Source of the DNA: Theristus sp. LFF4_11
Taxonomy: Eukaryota; Nematoda; Chromadorea; Monhysterida; Xyalidae
Direction of reading: 5' to 3'
Assembly: GCA_030248135.1 (NCBI GenBank)
Contig: JASANC010004614.1
Coordinates: forward strand, 1-64,000
Length of the DNA: 64,000 nt
A program made the translations under genes and the position numbers. The notes below the pieces were generated by a model. That model was not told where the DNA came from. It saw only the letters and a program-made list of their open reading frames with translations, and did not search any database. Numbering within the stretch: the stretch's first letter is position 1; every line of letters starts with the position of its first letter. Positions 54,801-64,000 of the stretch are shown piece by piece.

Positions 54801-57800
54801 CCGGCGTGCTGACGCAAATCACGGACGCTATATGTCGGCCGTTCAAGGTGAACAAATAAATGCTGACATATTTTCGGTTCTTTTTTGCTTTTTACGCAAG
54901 GGATCTTTAAAGATCGAGCCCGCCGAGGGGTGTATAGGCACTTAGTGACAGAGAAAACTCGATGGGCGCCCCACTCATTGGCATTCTGTACGCTTCTCTG
55001 GGCACATTAGCCCTGGCTAAAAACATCGCCTAAAAATCTCAACAACAACAACAACAACAACAACAACAAAGATAAATCAAAATCAGTTCGTTCTCCCAGA
55101 TCCGTGTGGAGCAGTGTCTGTCGGCGGAGAACGGCCCGGTCGTGCTGTATCGACTGTGGAATCTGTTCGCGTTCTACGGCTCAACAATGCAGTCAGTGAA
55201 CGGGCATTCATGAAGTACTATTTAGTGACGCGCAGCTGCGTTAAAACATAGCTACGCGGTCATTAAATACTGCTTCATGAATGCCCCTTTACAAATCAGT
55301 TTTCACTTTTCGCGTGAAGCAACTGTGAAAGTAAGATGTCTGAAAAATAGGGAAAAAGTTGTTGTGAATTGTCCAGGTCGAATCTAACTGAAGAGTCGTC
55401 ACTGTTGCGCACGATCGGTGAACTGCAGGAGCTGACGGCGAATCTGTTCTCGAGCAGTTTGAACAGCAACGTACAGCGGTTGCTTGCGAAGGTAAAGGGG
55501 CATTCATGAAGCAGTATTCAGTGACCGCGGAGCGATGTGTTAACACAGCTACGCGTCACTAAATACTGTTTCATGATTCATGAATGCCGCTTAACAGTGA
55601 CAGAGAGATACACTTTTGTGGCATCGCATTGGAAATAATGGACAGATGCTGAAAGTTGAGTAGCCCAGTACAGGTGGCTGAGAGCTACTGGAGGTGACGG
55701 GCCAGGTGGGGCCGGCGAGTGGCTGAGTGGATAGCACTTGGGACTTCCAATCGGAAGGCCCGGGTTCGAACCCGCTCGTGACCACTCGGCTGCCCCGGGT
55801 TGCGTGGGGCTTAATGGTTCGGCAGCATAAACGTCGGCTTTCTTGATTCACAAGATTGCTGTTCCGGTGGCGAGGAACTTAATGACATCGCGCCCATGCA
55901 TACCAGCGCAGCTTGCCCAACGCCCACTTCTATAGCAGAAAACTGCTTTTAACGTCGCAGCCCATGTGGTGGACAATAAAAAAATTGCGACACTGCCTTT
56001 CCCCAAGGGCGTTGGGTGAGGATAAAAAGGGGGCAACAAACAACAACAACAACAACGGGCCAGGTGGCACGTGGTACCGCGAAATGCGTCTTCATGGCAA
56101 AACGGCGAACAGTGAACTGTAATGCAATGTCCTGTGATGCAGTCAATCAATGCTGAATGTGGACAAAATCATTTCATCCAGTTCATAAACAACCAGTTCT
56201 GTGAACACGATCACTTTCTGTGAACTGCACAGATCACCGGACCAGACGACAACCTGCAGGTCTCCCCGGGCGTTCACCAATTGCTGCTGTTGCTGCGCGA
56301 TGTGCTGCAGTCGCACGACGCCACCATGGCGAACGTCGCTGATAAACAGCAGAACTTTGCAAAGGTGGCGTTGTTGTCTCAAATGATCCCACAGCCAACG
56401 CTGAAACGGCATTCATGAAGTAGTATTTCGTGACGCGTAGCTGTGTTGGAACATGAATCTTGCGTACTGAATGCCGCTTTATTGTTCGCAATCGTAATCG
56501 GTGATTCATTGAGTTCTGTCGGATTTTTTGCGGTTTCAGATTTTCTCCACCGTGCTCGACCCTCTACAGCAAGGCATCACGCTCAGTGCAACACATTTGA
56601 CACCCGTTCAGGTAAATAATAAACCCGAGAACGATGATTTAGGCACTTAGCTGCTTAATACTGTGTGCATGGGTCGTGGCCAAGTGTTAGACCAAAAAAA
56701 CGTTGATCAATCACCGTTTCACACATCTTTTCGTGTCTTTTTCTCTGCCAGATTGCCGTGTACACAATCAACTGTTTGGCGGCAGTCCAGTCGCTGCTCA
56801 GTCTGTATCCGTACACGGAGCAACGCTTGGAGATGATTTCGGCGCAGGTCGGTGTGTGTGGCGCTTTAGCACCGTGGAATGATGCGCTCAAACGCGTTTT
56901 GAAACAACGAGCTGATTGGTTGATTTCGAACTGTGTGCGATGGTTGCTTATTTGTGCATAATGCCTTGAGCGCTCGCTCGGCATGTTTTCTGAGAAACAC
57001 CGACGTGTGATGACGATGAAACCAGTGGAAATGTTTCGTTTCAGTTTTTAGACCGCAGTTTCATTGCAGATTGAGGCGCAGCAAGACGTGCTCGTCAGCG
57101 AACAGGCCGGCTATCTACTGCATCGCGCTGGCATGCACCACGTCTACACCGTCGCACTCAGGCATGATCCCGCGAAAATGGTTAGCGTCTGGAAAAGATT
57201 CTAAATGCCTGTTTGTTGTGTCTACCGTCTGCCTTGTTTGTGCCGAAAATTGTGTGGAAAATCTGGCTTGAAAGTGATCTTGACACACAATCGCTGATTG
57301 GGGCGAAGAAGTTTTGCTGTTTTCTTTTGTGTTTCCAGGGTGCCTTATCAAGCCTGCCCGATATGGATGATGCGTGCATGCGAATATGGATGGTGGGTCG
57401 TGCGGCATTCATGCGTGATGTAATTTTATTTACTTTTCGAGAATTTTTTACACAATTTCAGGAGAAATTCGACCTGGTACTGGCGAAACCGGACAGCTAT
57501 CTGCTGTTTGAATGCTCGCTGTTATCATCGATGAAGATCAGGTGCGTTTGACTGAAAAAAAGTGCAAAAATGCTGCTCGCATTACGTGCGCTTTTGGAGT
57601 TCAATCTACTGATTGGCCAATGAGAATGTAGATTAAAACAAACCAATGGTGCATTCAGTGTAGAAATTGTCATTTTCACATTTAACAAAACCGACTGCAT
57701 TCGCCGCACTAGAAATGTGACATGAATACGACGACGTATTTCAAAGTTTATCGTTCTCGTTTCGTGCTCATGCACTTTCTGTGCAGAGAGGCCGTGCGAC

Positions 57801-58014
57801 GTCGTTCGATGGAGGTGATCTGCGAGGCGTATGCGCTCGTGCTGGCGCAGGTGCGGGACGGACGCAACGCCTATGCACACATTCCCATGAAATCATTGGA
57901 GCAGGTTGGCGAGCCTCGCAAAGTCTTGTTGAACGTCAGCAAATTTTTGTTCTGCAAATTCAGCTTATTCACATGTTTTTTCTCTTGTTCCAGGTTAGCG
58001 AACTGTTGATATGA
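48850..58014 (+). CDS. COG6: Conserved oligomeric Golgi complex subunit 6, central part missing
   Basis: 5' exons in phase: 48850-48954, 49311-49454, 49904-50034, 50519-50737. 3' exons in phase: 54783-54847, 55100-55191, 55377-55491, 56233-56364, 56540-56611, 56752-56847, 57070-57180, 57339-57392, 57462-57541, 57787-57904, 57994-58014. COG6 is a lobe-B subunit of the COG tether in retrograde intra-Golgi transport. The N-terminal coiled coil (NPIAKKLDRILNSKI...DAFLRKFTLTEAER...RVRQIHADCKELLAHQQN) and the C-terminal helical part (ITDAICRPFKIRVEQ...VLYRLWNLFAFY...MKSLEQVSELLI) match the family well. About 150 residues expected between them were not found; exon 4 ends phase 2 and the next recognised exon needs phase 1. 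The gap is occupied by the satellite-carrying element. AATAAA at 58163. Confidence 0.9.
50800..50993 (-). mobile_element. SINE family 1, antisense copy
   Basis: A TTGTTGTTGTTGTTG tail, GGCTAACCCAGACAAGCGTA, a shortened body and the head GCGCTACCACCAGGCCGCTA. It lies about 60 bp downstream of COG6 exon 4. Confidence 0.88.
51228..54413. mobile_element. Satellite-carrying inverted-repeat element, copy 2
   Basis: Colinear with 14666-18204: GCGAGCG-rich left part, empty site GCATAGTATAAGCC, 170-bp-type repeats, about nine 148-bp satellite monomers, and the inverted-repeat right module (53335-54413) ending CGCATTTTTAGATAAT. The first 35 bp present in copy 1 (ATTATCTAAAAATGCGG...) are missing, so the left end is truncated, and the homology begins inside or next to a possible COG6 exon. 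Confidence 0.85.
51955..53210 (+). repeat. 148-bp satellite array, about 9 monomers
   Basis: Same monomer as at 16195-17330. GTGAGCAACTCTAGATGCTG-type starts are near 51965, 52116, 52264, 52411, 52560, 52708, 52857, 53006 and 53153. Copy-specific changes (GGTCCAGGAACG here against GGTCCAGAAACG in the other array) suggest local homogenisation. Confidence 0.95.
54414..54690 (+). repeat. G-rich minisatellite, about 30-bp units
   Basis: About nine units of GCTGGTTGATGATTGGTTGG followed by GGGGAGGGG-type runs. It directly adjoins the right end of the satellite-carrying element. G-run density suggests possible quadruplex formation. The antisense Pro/Asn-rich ORF is an artefact. Confidence 0.9.
54903..55078 (+). 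mobile_element. SINE family 1, 5'-truncated copy
   Basis: Begins at box B (AAGATCGAGCCCGCCGAGGG), continues through the body (with a 6-bp insertion CACATT before TAGCCCTGGC), and ends in a (CAA)n tail. The tail ends about 30 bp before the COG6 exon acceptor at 55099. Confidence 0.9.
55199..55292. mobile_element. Palindromic MITE in COG6
   Basis: CGGGCATTCATGAAGTACTA ... ATACTGCTTCATGAATGCCC, with inner arms GACGCGCAGCTGCG / CATAGCTACGCGGTC. It starts about 8 nt after the end of the preceding COG6 exon (55191). Confidence 0.92.
55496..55595. mobile_element. Palindromic MITE in COG6
   Basis: GGGGCATTCATGAAGCAGTA ... ACACAGCTACGCGTCACTAA ... TTCATGATTCATGAATGCCG. The right end has a short duplication (TTCATGA twice). 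It begins about 5 nt after the exon end at 55491. Confidence 0.92.
55713..56062 (+). mobile_element. tRNA-derived SINE (family 2)
   Basis: The head GGCGAGTGGCTGAGTGGATA carries box A (TGGCTGAGTGGA), and CCCGGGTTCGAACCC carries box B. The arrangement resembles a full tRNA domain (anticodon region ACTTCCAATC). A unique body of about 250 bp and a (CAA)n tail follow. The body differs from family 1. In a COG6 intron. Confidence 0.85.
56407..56480. mobile_element. Palindromic MITE in COG6, short copy
   Basis: CGGCATTCATGAAGTAGTAT, GTGACGCGTAGCTGTGTT, ending TACTGAATGCCGC; the right arm is shortened. It lies 43 bp after the exon end at 56364. Confidence 0.8.
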
Positions 58015-59185
58015 TCGTTCTCGGTTTGTTGTTGTGATGTGCAGGTTTTCATTTGTCTTTGGGTTTTTTCGTCGGTCAAGGCCTGTGATATGTATTGTTT
58101 TGCTTTTGTATTGGGCTGCCAATATTTTTTTGTCGCAATGTGGTATCTCATTTTGTCTTTGTAATAAATGGGAAGTGGAAGTGGAACATAAAAAGAACTT
58201 GTTTTTTTTGCGTTGCTAAACTGAACAAGGTATGAAAGCGTGGATGGGAAACTTTGGAAAAATTATTAGCCCCGTTACGCTACTGATTGTCATGTCACAT
58301 AAAAAATGTACAGTCATTTTTTTGGTGGTTTCAAACGCAGTCAGTGGTGTCAGTACGACCGATTAAAAACTTGTTTGCTGTTTTTTTTATATTTGACACG
58401 AAAAAAATCTGCACACGAACAACATCGATATTTTGTGGAAGATTGGTAATTTTTGCATATTTTCGGAATATTCATTGAAATTGATATTTTTGACAAATGA
58501 TCAGATGCTATCTGTTGTGCTCAAGAAAACTCGCGTCGAAAGACCGCAAAAGAACTGTGATTGGCAGAAGAAATGTGATGTCTGCGAAATTATGGCCACC
58601 GAAAAAGGCGCACCATCACTGTGTGCGTGTTTTCACGGACGTGCGTGTGCGCATGCGAAAACGTGACAGCCGATGATGGATGGACAGAATATGCGACACA
58701 CATGTAGCATGCAAAAACGCGATCTCCGTTGTTCAAAAACTGTAGTTTGTAAAAGCCTGTATGCGACACAAATTATACGTAATGCAATGGAAGTTCTTGG
58801 CAAGTTTCAGTCGATATAGCGACTGTTTTACGAATGTCTGTCATGATTTCGTTTCTCATCATCGGGCTTTATTCAATGAAAAATCACCGACGTTCCGAAG
58901 GTTTTCCCATGATTTTTTTATGCGTCGTTTTCTGCTGTTTCACTTCAGTTTTTCTGCGTGTCGCTTACAAAATCGGTTAAATTATAAATTACAGAACTTT
59001 GAGCGAATTAAGAGAACAGCTGGAATTGTTCGCTAACGTTGATAATCGAATGACAGAAAATGCAACTGGTTTACCGTGGCTGTGTTTCTACACCGTTTCA
59101 GATGTCGTAAAAACAGCACCGGGTTTGTCCGCCATGACAAAACCACTGAAGCGTCGGTCAGCACTCGACTGTCTGCGGTAATGAC
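58015..59185. other. Intergenic, COG6 3' end to channel-like gene
   Basis: The COG6 3' UTR with AATAAA at 58163, then AT-rich DNA. ORFs here lack splice-consistent neighbours. A (TTGA)n microsatellite near 59255-59285 lies in the first intron of the next gene. Confidence 0.45.
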
Positions 59186-61586
59186 ATGGGCAGAGGTTTG
59201 AAAAGCATCATCTGCATTGGTTGTTTCATCGGATACACAATGCTGGCCGGTGAGTTGATTAATTGATTGATTGATTGATTGATTTCTATGATTGAGAGCT
59301 TCGTTGAGACATTCATTGACTGATTTTAATAAAAGTTTTTGCACACATTTTGCTTCAACTTTCAAACACGCAAACTGGGCCCGCTGCGAATTCATGCACT
59401 GAACCTGGTCGTTCATCCCAGCAAGTCTCAGTCAATTTGCAGTACGCAAAACATAAAATTTTGTCTTTGCGAGTGTCAAAAATGTGATTCTTGTCTTTCA
59501 GCACTTTTGTTCTGTGAACTCGAACGAAGCAGCACGCCCACCGATTCAGCCAACAAATTAGCTCATCTGGTCATGGCCGCACAAAACCGAACTAATCGCC
59601 TTATTGAAACCATCTGCCCCTCAGCAGATAACGAATCGAATAAAGCCGATGATCAGATTGTTGAGATAATGGCAAATGGAACCGCAAATGCGTCGCGAAA
59701 CTGCTTTGAAACCGCAGAACGGTTACTCCGTGAATATGCAACGGAGATTGCAAGGATACTCGAAAACGAGAACAATCGGAAGCACATCAACGGAATGATC
59801 GTGGCGTCTGAAAACTCAGAAATGGCGATCAGTTACTGGCAGATGCTGATTCAGCATGTTTTGGCTGTCGCCACCATACAACGGTCTAGGCTGCGCTTGA
59901 AAGCTCGGCTGTCCCGTGTGCTCACGATTCCATTTGCTTTTGGTGAGAGATTTTTTTGACTTCTATGCAGCCGCTACTGTTGGCTGAATTGACATTTAGA
60001 GTGACACTATGATTGGTTCTGAAACAGTGCTATTCTTGTTTCACAAACACTTCAATCCAATGCACGCTGTTTAACAGCCAACCACAATGTCACTCAGGTA
60101 TGACCTATTTTTTCGAACGTGTACCACTGAAATGACAAACGAGCGTTTTTAAAGCAAATGACGTCATTTTAGTCCGGACACGTTTGAATAAATCCAGAAT
60201 ACCTTCGCGACAGTGTAAATCGGAGTTTCCTGCTTTTCGTAAATACAGAGCGTTCTGGTGGACGGAATAACAAGCACTTTTGCCAGTTTTCCAGGCGGCA
60301 TCATTCTATTCCTGCTGATCGTTTACAACGTCGGCTGTCTATTACACCAATTATTGGCCGAGTCTTGTCGCGACGTGTCGAAGCACCGCAATCACGCAGC
60401 GTCAAAGACGTCTGCCATCCATCACACAACAATCGCCATGGTGCTCGAGCCGATCTTCCGACTGGCCGCTGAGAATAAACAGCCAATGAGCGCGCAGATC
60501 CGACAGCTCCGATGGGCCTCGTTCTTGGTGTGCTACGTCGCCGCGTGCACGCTGCTCTACCACTTTCTACTGAAACGCCACTCCACGCACGCCAACCACT
60601 CGGCGTGGACGGACTCGATTTACTTCGTCGTCGGTTGCTTTCTCCGGATCACTGAAGTCGAGGAGTTTCATGCGCCGGATGGAAATGATGATTATTCGTT
60701 CAATGTTGCGCTGCTCTTCAATCATGTTGCGTTGTTTGGTGTTCTCGTGATCGTGGCTGCCGGCATACGAGAGCAGCTGTTCGCTGAGAAAGTGGAGGTC
60801 GCGCGGAAGCAACTGTGCGAGATCGGCAGATTGATCGCTGATAAGGTGCCCGGTTAGTGTGGTTGTTGTCTGTTTTTATTGTCATTCAGTATTTCATCAT
60901 TGGTCAATCATTAAAAGAGCATCTGTCATATTCCATGGGGCATCTCTTGTGGTGACTGCGAATCGAACACACGTGCAACAAGCTCCGTGCAAGTTTGGTG
61001 CAACAGCAGTCTACATCAACTATTTCACCTGCCCATGGGCGCAATTTTGTCTCGACAGGAATACAACTCAACTTCAAATCAACCGTTTTTTTCAGAGACC
61101 CTCAACCAACAGACGCAAACGAGCGCCTTATTAGACTATCAGCACCTCTCAATCGAGTGCCCTGAGCCCCGCCGCCAATCATTTCCAGCCAATCACCACA
61201 GCGCACGCAAATCCGGACACGCCCCACAGCACCTTCAAAAGCAGCAGCAGCCCGTCAATCAACCGCGAAAGGTCACCCTGAACAAGTCGATTATTGGTGC
61301 CTCCTCGACGTCGCCGTCGTTGTTGCAACCGAACACTCGAAAAGCCACGCAGAACAAACAACGTTGGCTGAAACTGCGCTCAAAGTTGACCGAAAGCAGC
61401 AGTCGCAATGACGTTGTGCATGCCAGTTCAGCGTGTTCATTGCCGCGGACGGCTGATGTTTCACCGGAGCCAGAAGAGCAACGTTCGACGCCGAGTCAAA
61501 GTGCGAGTCGTGGCTCGTCGGGCGCGAAATCGACCAATTCCAGCATCAGGCAACAGGCGATTTCGCTTGCGTCGTTGCCAGAATGA
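59186..61586 (+). CDS. Two-pore (K2P) channel-like protein without recognisable filters
   Basis: Exons: 59186-59249, 59502-~59942, 60249-60852 and 61096-61586. M1 spans exon 1/2 (SIICIGCFIGYTMLAGALLF then CELER, the K2P LxGAxxFxxLE signature). A long extracellular cap with potential N-glycosylation sites follows, then a P1-position helix (SYWQMLIQHVLAVATI) lacking T-x-G-Y/F-G. M2 is PGGIILFLLIVYNVGCLLHQ, M3 is ASFLVCYVAACTLLYHFLL, and the P2 position reads SIYFVVGCFLRITEVEEFHA where K2P channels have TIGFGD. M4 is VALFGVLVIVAAGI. The C-terminal tail (exon 4) is Ser/Gln-rich and disordered. The family conducts K+ leak current; conduction here is doubtful. The exon 2/3 join does not close in phase with the GTGAGA donor; a GTGCTC donor about 20 nt earlier, or a missed mini-exon, would be needed. 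AATAAA at 61764. Confidence 0.65.
59997..60100. mobile_element. Small inverted-repeat MITE
   Basis: GAGTGACACTATGATTGGTT at the left and AACCACAATGTCACTC at the right, with CTGAAACAG / CTGTTTAACAG inside. In the intron between exons 2 and 3 of the channel-like gene. Confidence 0.7.
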
Positions 61587-61609
61587 TAGGGGTGTTTTTT
61601 TGAAATTTC

Positions 61610-61663
61610 TACAGGGTGGCGCAAAATTGCGTCCACTGTTCACTACTTACGCGCCACCCTGTA
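61610..61663. mobile_element. Miniature TA-flanked hairpin
   Basis: TACAGGGTGGCGCAAAATTG at the left and ACGCGCCACCCTGTA at the right, 54 bp. Lies just past the stop of the channel-like gene, in its 3' UTR. The TACAGGGTG end resembles the mariner-like element at 26461. Confidence 0.7.
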
Positions 61664-61812
61664 CCTACCGGGGTGTGTCACACTCATGATCTGATATCTC
61701 GAATCACTCGCGATTCTAGTTCTGGTTACCTTCCTTTCTTATGTTCGGTTCGGAGGACCGCAGAATAAAACATTTGATGATCAGCCAAACTGCATTGTGT
61801 GTGTATGTTTTT

Positions 61813-63831
61813 TCACGATAGAATCCAGATCGCGCCAATCATGAACGCAGCAAAGCAGACCGCATTCCACAGTGTGTTCACGGCGGCCAGTATCTCCAGC
61901 CAATCAGCGTTCTGCGTTTCGTTTTCCGTCGTTCTACATGTCGCCATACAAAGGTTGACCGACTGCGCCTTCACGTACAGCCAGTGCGGTGGGGGCAGCG
62001 TGTGTCGGCGGCGTTTCAGGACGCTCAGCACGGCGCAGAGCAGAACGCTGGCGAAAATGCTCGCCAACGACAGAATCAGGCAGAACTCGTAGAAACCGTC
62101 TGAAAAATGCGCAACTGTTTTTTTGGTGAAATTGAGAGCGAAAAACTGTGCTGGAGTTTTCACGGACAAATGAAACTTACAGAACTTTGAGCGCACTTTC
62201 TGCACCACGAACGACTCGTCGGCATGTGCCGTGAGCGCGCTCTGTACGACGAACAATATCAGCAGGGCAACCAGTTTCACCATGATCTGTGTGCGTGTGT
62301 GAAATCAGATCGATAAGATTACCAGAAACACATCAGTTGTTGTTGTTTGTGGTAGTGTTGTTGTTGTTGAGGATCTTCGGCGATGTTTTCAACCAACCCA
62401 GAAAAGCGCACAGAACGCCTTCGAGTAGGGTGCCCATTGAGTTTTCTCTCTCATTAAGTGCCTATACACCTCTCGGCTGGGCTTGATAAGTTTAGTTGCA
62501 CATTCATAATCCCGATGGAATAGCCGTGTTCTGTTCAGTGAAATCCAGCAGACCTGCGACAAGATTGGACTGACAAATGGCGCTAGAAAGAACACCACCA
62601 ACGCAGCGACGTAAACCGGAATCGTTGGCGACGTCGCTCGTACGGTCGCGGCAATCGTGAGACAGATGTGCACGTTTTGAATGCTGCAGTGTTTTGAATT
62701 ATCGTGATGCTTTTGGAGAGCAATACAATTGAGAAACCACCGTTCGTTCGTTGAAAACTTCAAATCCGAATCAAGAAGATTCAGCCCAATCAACACGTCC
62801 TGATTCAAATGCCTTCCAGTTCGAAATGCAACTGTTCATCGATCATACTTCCAGCTATCATCGTCTTTCACAGCGCTGATTTGTTGTCCGGCGACCACCA
62901 CATGCCGGGCCACTTCGTCGCCAAGCAAAAATGACTCTGGTTGAGAATTTTTTTTTGAAAAAAATGTTTTGTTTTCACTTTCGTTGAATAAATTCTGGTG
63001 CAACCATTGAAAACAAAGTTGCTAACAAAGTTGCCACTGAAATTCAGAATCGTTGTACGATCTAGCAGGGAAGTTTGTTTTAGTAGCCACGGTTTACTGC
63101 AACGTGTTTGCTCTTTGGTACTCCAGTGGTACATGTAACAATGACGTGTACTTTGTGCCAAGTCGGTGTTCACTTTGATTGCGCCTGCCGCTCGACCAAA
63201 AGGCTCCAACGTCAAACAGCACGCGTCTTTGATCTGTGTTTTTCCATCTGTTCACCAACGTGTCAGCAGAACGCACGGTTATCTATTTCAAAAGATAGAG
63301 AAAAAATCGATTGCCTCAAAAAAACTCACTGATTCTTGTTTCTCGCACGTCATCACATAGAGAAAACCAACGGTCATTGCAATGGTGCCGTCGGATGAAG
63401 CTTGAACGCGGAGGTGGTTGCTGAACCACGAATACGAAAACCATGAATACAATGGGCTTTCGTCAAGTCTGTGACAATGCAGCATGTGTTCAAAGTTTTT
63501 GTAAGATTGAAAACGGTAAAATCTAAAAAAAACACAATCTATCAGTATCTGTAATACTGCCACTAAAATGTGACAACATTTCACTATTCAGGAATTTAAC
63601 TCTTGAATGCTTCTGTCTCTAGTCGATACAACCAATCAGCCACTCGTCCCATTCGAATGTAACCAAGCACAAAGCAGCAGCTGTCTACCTTGCATCGTGA
63701 AATGCGGGGGTCCACAAAATCGGCTCCATGGTGGAGTATTTCTGCGTTTGCACCCAATCGTTTGGAATTATCACTTTACGTTTGCTCATCCATTTTGCCG
63801 GCTCCCATACAAAATGAATATCTTTCCATTT
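61813..63831 (-). CDS. Cys-loop ligand-gated ion channel, divergent, 5' end off window
   Basis: Exons on the minus strand: 63831-63689, 63522-63330, 63247-63174, 62934-62849, 62683-62554, 62286-62181 and 62099-61813 (stop). The extracellular part shows KWKDIHFVWEPAKW and EPILWTPAFHDA (loops equivalent to the W-x-D and WxPD motifs), VQASSDGTIAMTVGFLYVMTC, and DACCLTLEPFGRAA (Cys-loop end and the FG.W position). Then come M1 (VYVAALVVFFLAPFVSP), M2 (KLVALLILFVVQSALTA), M3 (FYEFCLILSLASIFASVLLCAV), a short loop of about 45 residues, and M4 (LWNAVCFAAFMIGAIWILS). All joins close in phase except 63330/63247 (off by one). Nicotinic-receptor-like architecture; ligand and ion selectivity cannot be assigned. 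The short M3-M4 loop and odd pore residues are unusual. Confidence 0.7.
62340..62490 (-). mobile_element. SINE family 1, antisense copy in receptor intron
   Basis: A TTGTTGTTGTTGAGGATCTT tail, then CAACCCAGAAAAGCGCACAG, and a body ending at about box B (CTCGGCTGGGCTTGA); the head is lost. It lies in the intron between the M1 and M2 exons. Confidence 0.88.
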
Positions 63832-64000
63832 CTAGAGTCAGGTAAAAATGCTATTGTTTGCGTTTCTAGTTTTGCAAAAATGTTTTTCAAACCGTTGCGT
63901 TCAAATTGACAAAGGATTACCAAAATGTAACTGCCGGACACGCTGTAATAGTTGAGTGCGAGGTGCTTTTTGCTTTCATGCTGAAAATGTGACTTTTTTT

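Noticed and set aside
55713..55790. Functional tRNA gene
   Set aside because: The tRNA-like head continues into a SINE body with a (CAA)n tail and no pol III terminator directly after it.
62389..62560. SINE-derived C-terminus for the M1 exon of the receptor
   Set aside because: The frame stays open through the SINE, but a GTCTGC donor at 62553 joins in phase to the M2 exon at 62286, which gives the expected receptor order.

Overview
This is eukaryotic nuclear DNA from an invertebrate animal. The host genes are split into many short exons with GT...AG introns, often with T-rich acceptors ending in TTTCAG or TTGCAG. The gene content is metazoan: GK5-type sugar kinase, katanin p60, COG6, a two-pore-channel-like protein and a Cys-loop receptor. 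The acceptor style resembles nematodes, but the sequence alone does not fix the phylum. Every exon chain below was built by hand from ORFs plus splice motifs and checked for codon phase. The few places where phase does not close are stated.

Layout. 0-2.6 kb holds three small orphan genes (LRR-like single-pass membrane protein; C2HC zinc finger on the minus strand; unknown). 2.7-9.8 kb holds a minisatellite and a 5.6 kb palindromic foldback element. 9.9-23.8 kb holds a run of predicted secreted orphan proteins, some cysteine-rich and one acidic, interrupted by inverted-repeat transposons and by a 3.6 kb satellite-carrying element. 24-28 kb holds nested inverted-repeat elements, including a mariner-like one. 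28.2-34.6 kb is a complete 13-exon GK5-like FGGY kinase. 35.6-47.8 kb is a complete 12-exon katanin p60 gene whose fourth intron holds a CR1/jockey-like LINE. 48.85-58.0 kb is COG6, which lacks a central portion exactly where a second copy of the satellite-carrying element sits. 59.2-61.6 kb is a two-pore K+ channel-like protein with no recognisable selectivity filter. 61.8 kb to beyond the right edge is a divergent Cys-loop ligand-gated channel on the minus strand.

The window is very rich in mobile DNA. A tRNA-derived SINE family has at least eleven copies or fragments, and a second tRNA-derived SINE occurs once. A 90-130 bp palindromic MITE occurs five times. Several elements have TA target-site duplications, and one has both a filled and an empty site in this window. 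SINEs tend to lie just upstream of 3' splice sites and palindromic MITEs just downstream of 5' splice sites. The host genes do not form a pathway; they are independent transcription units.
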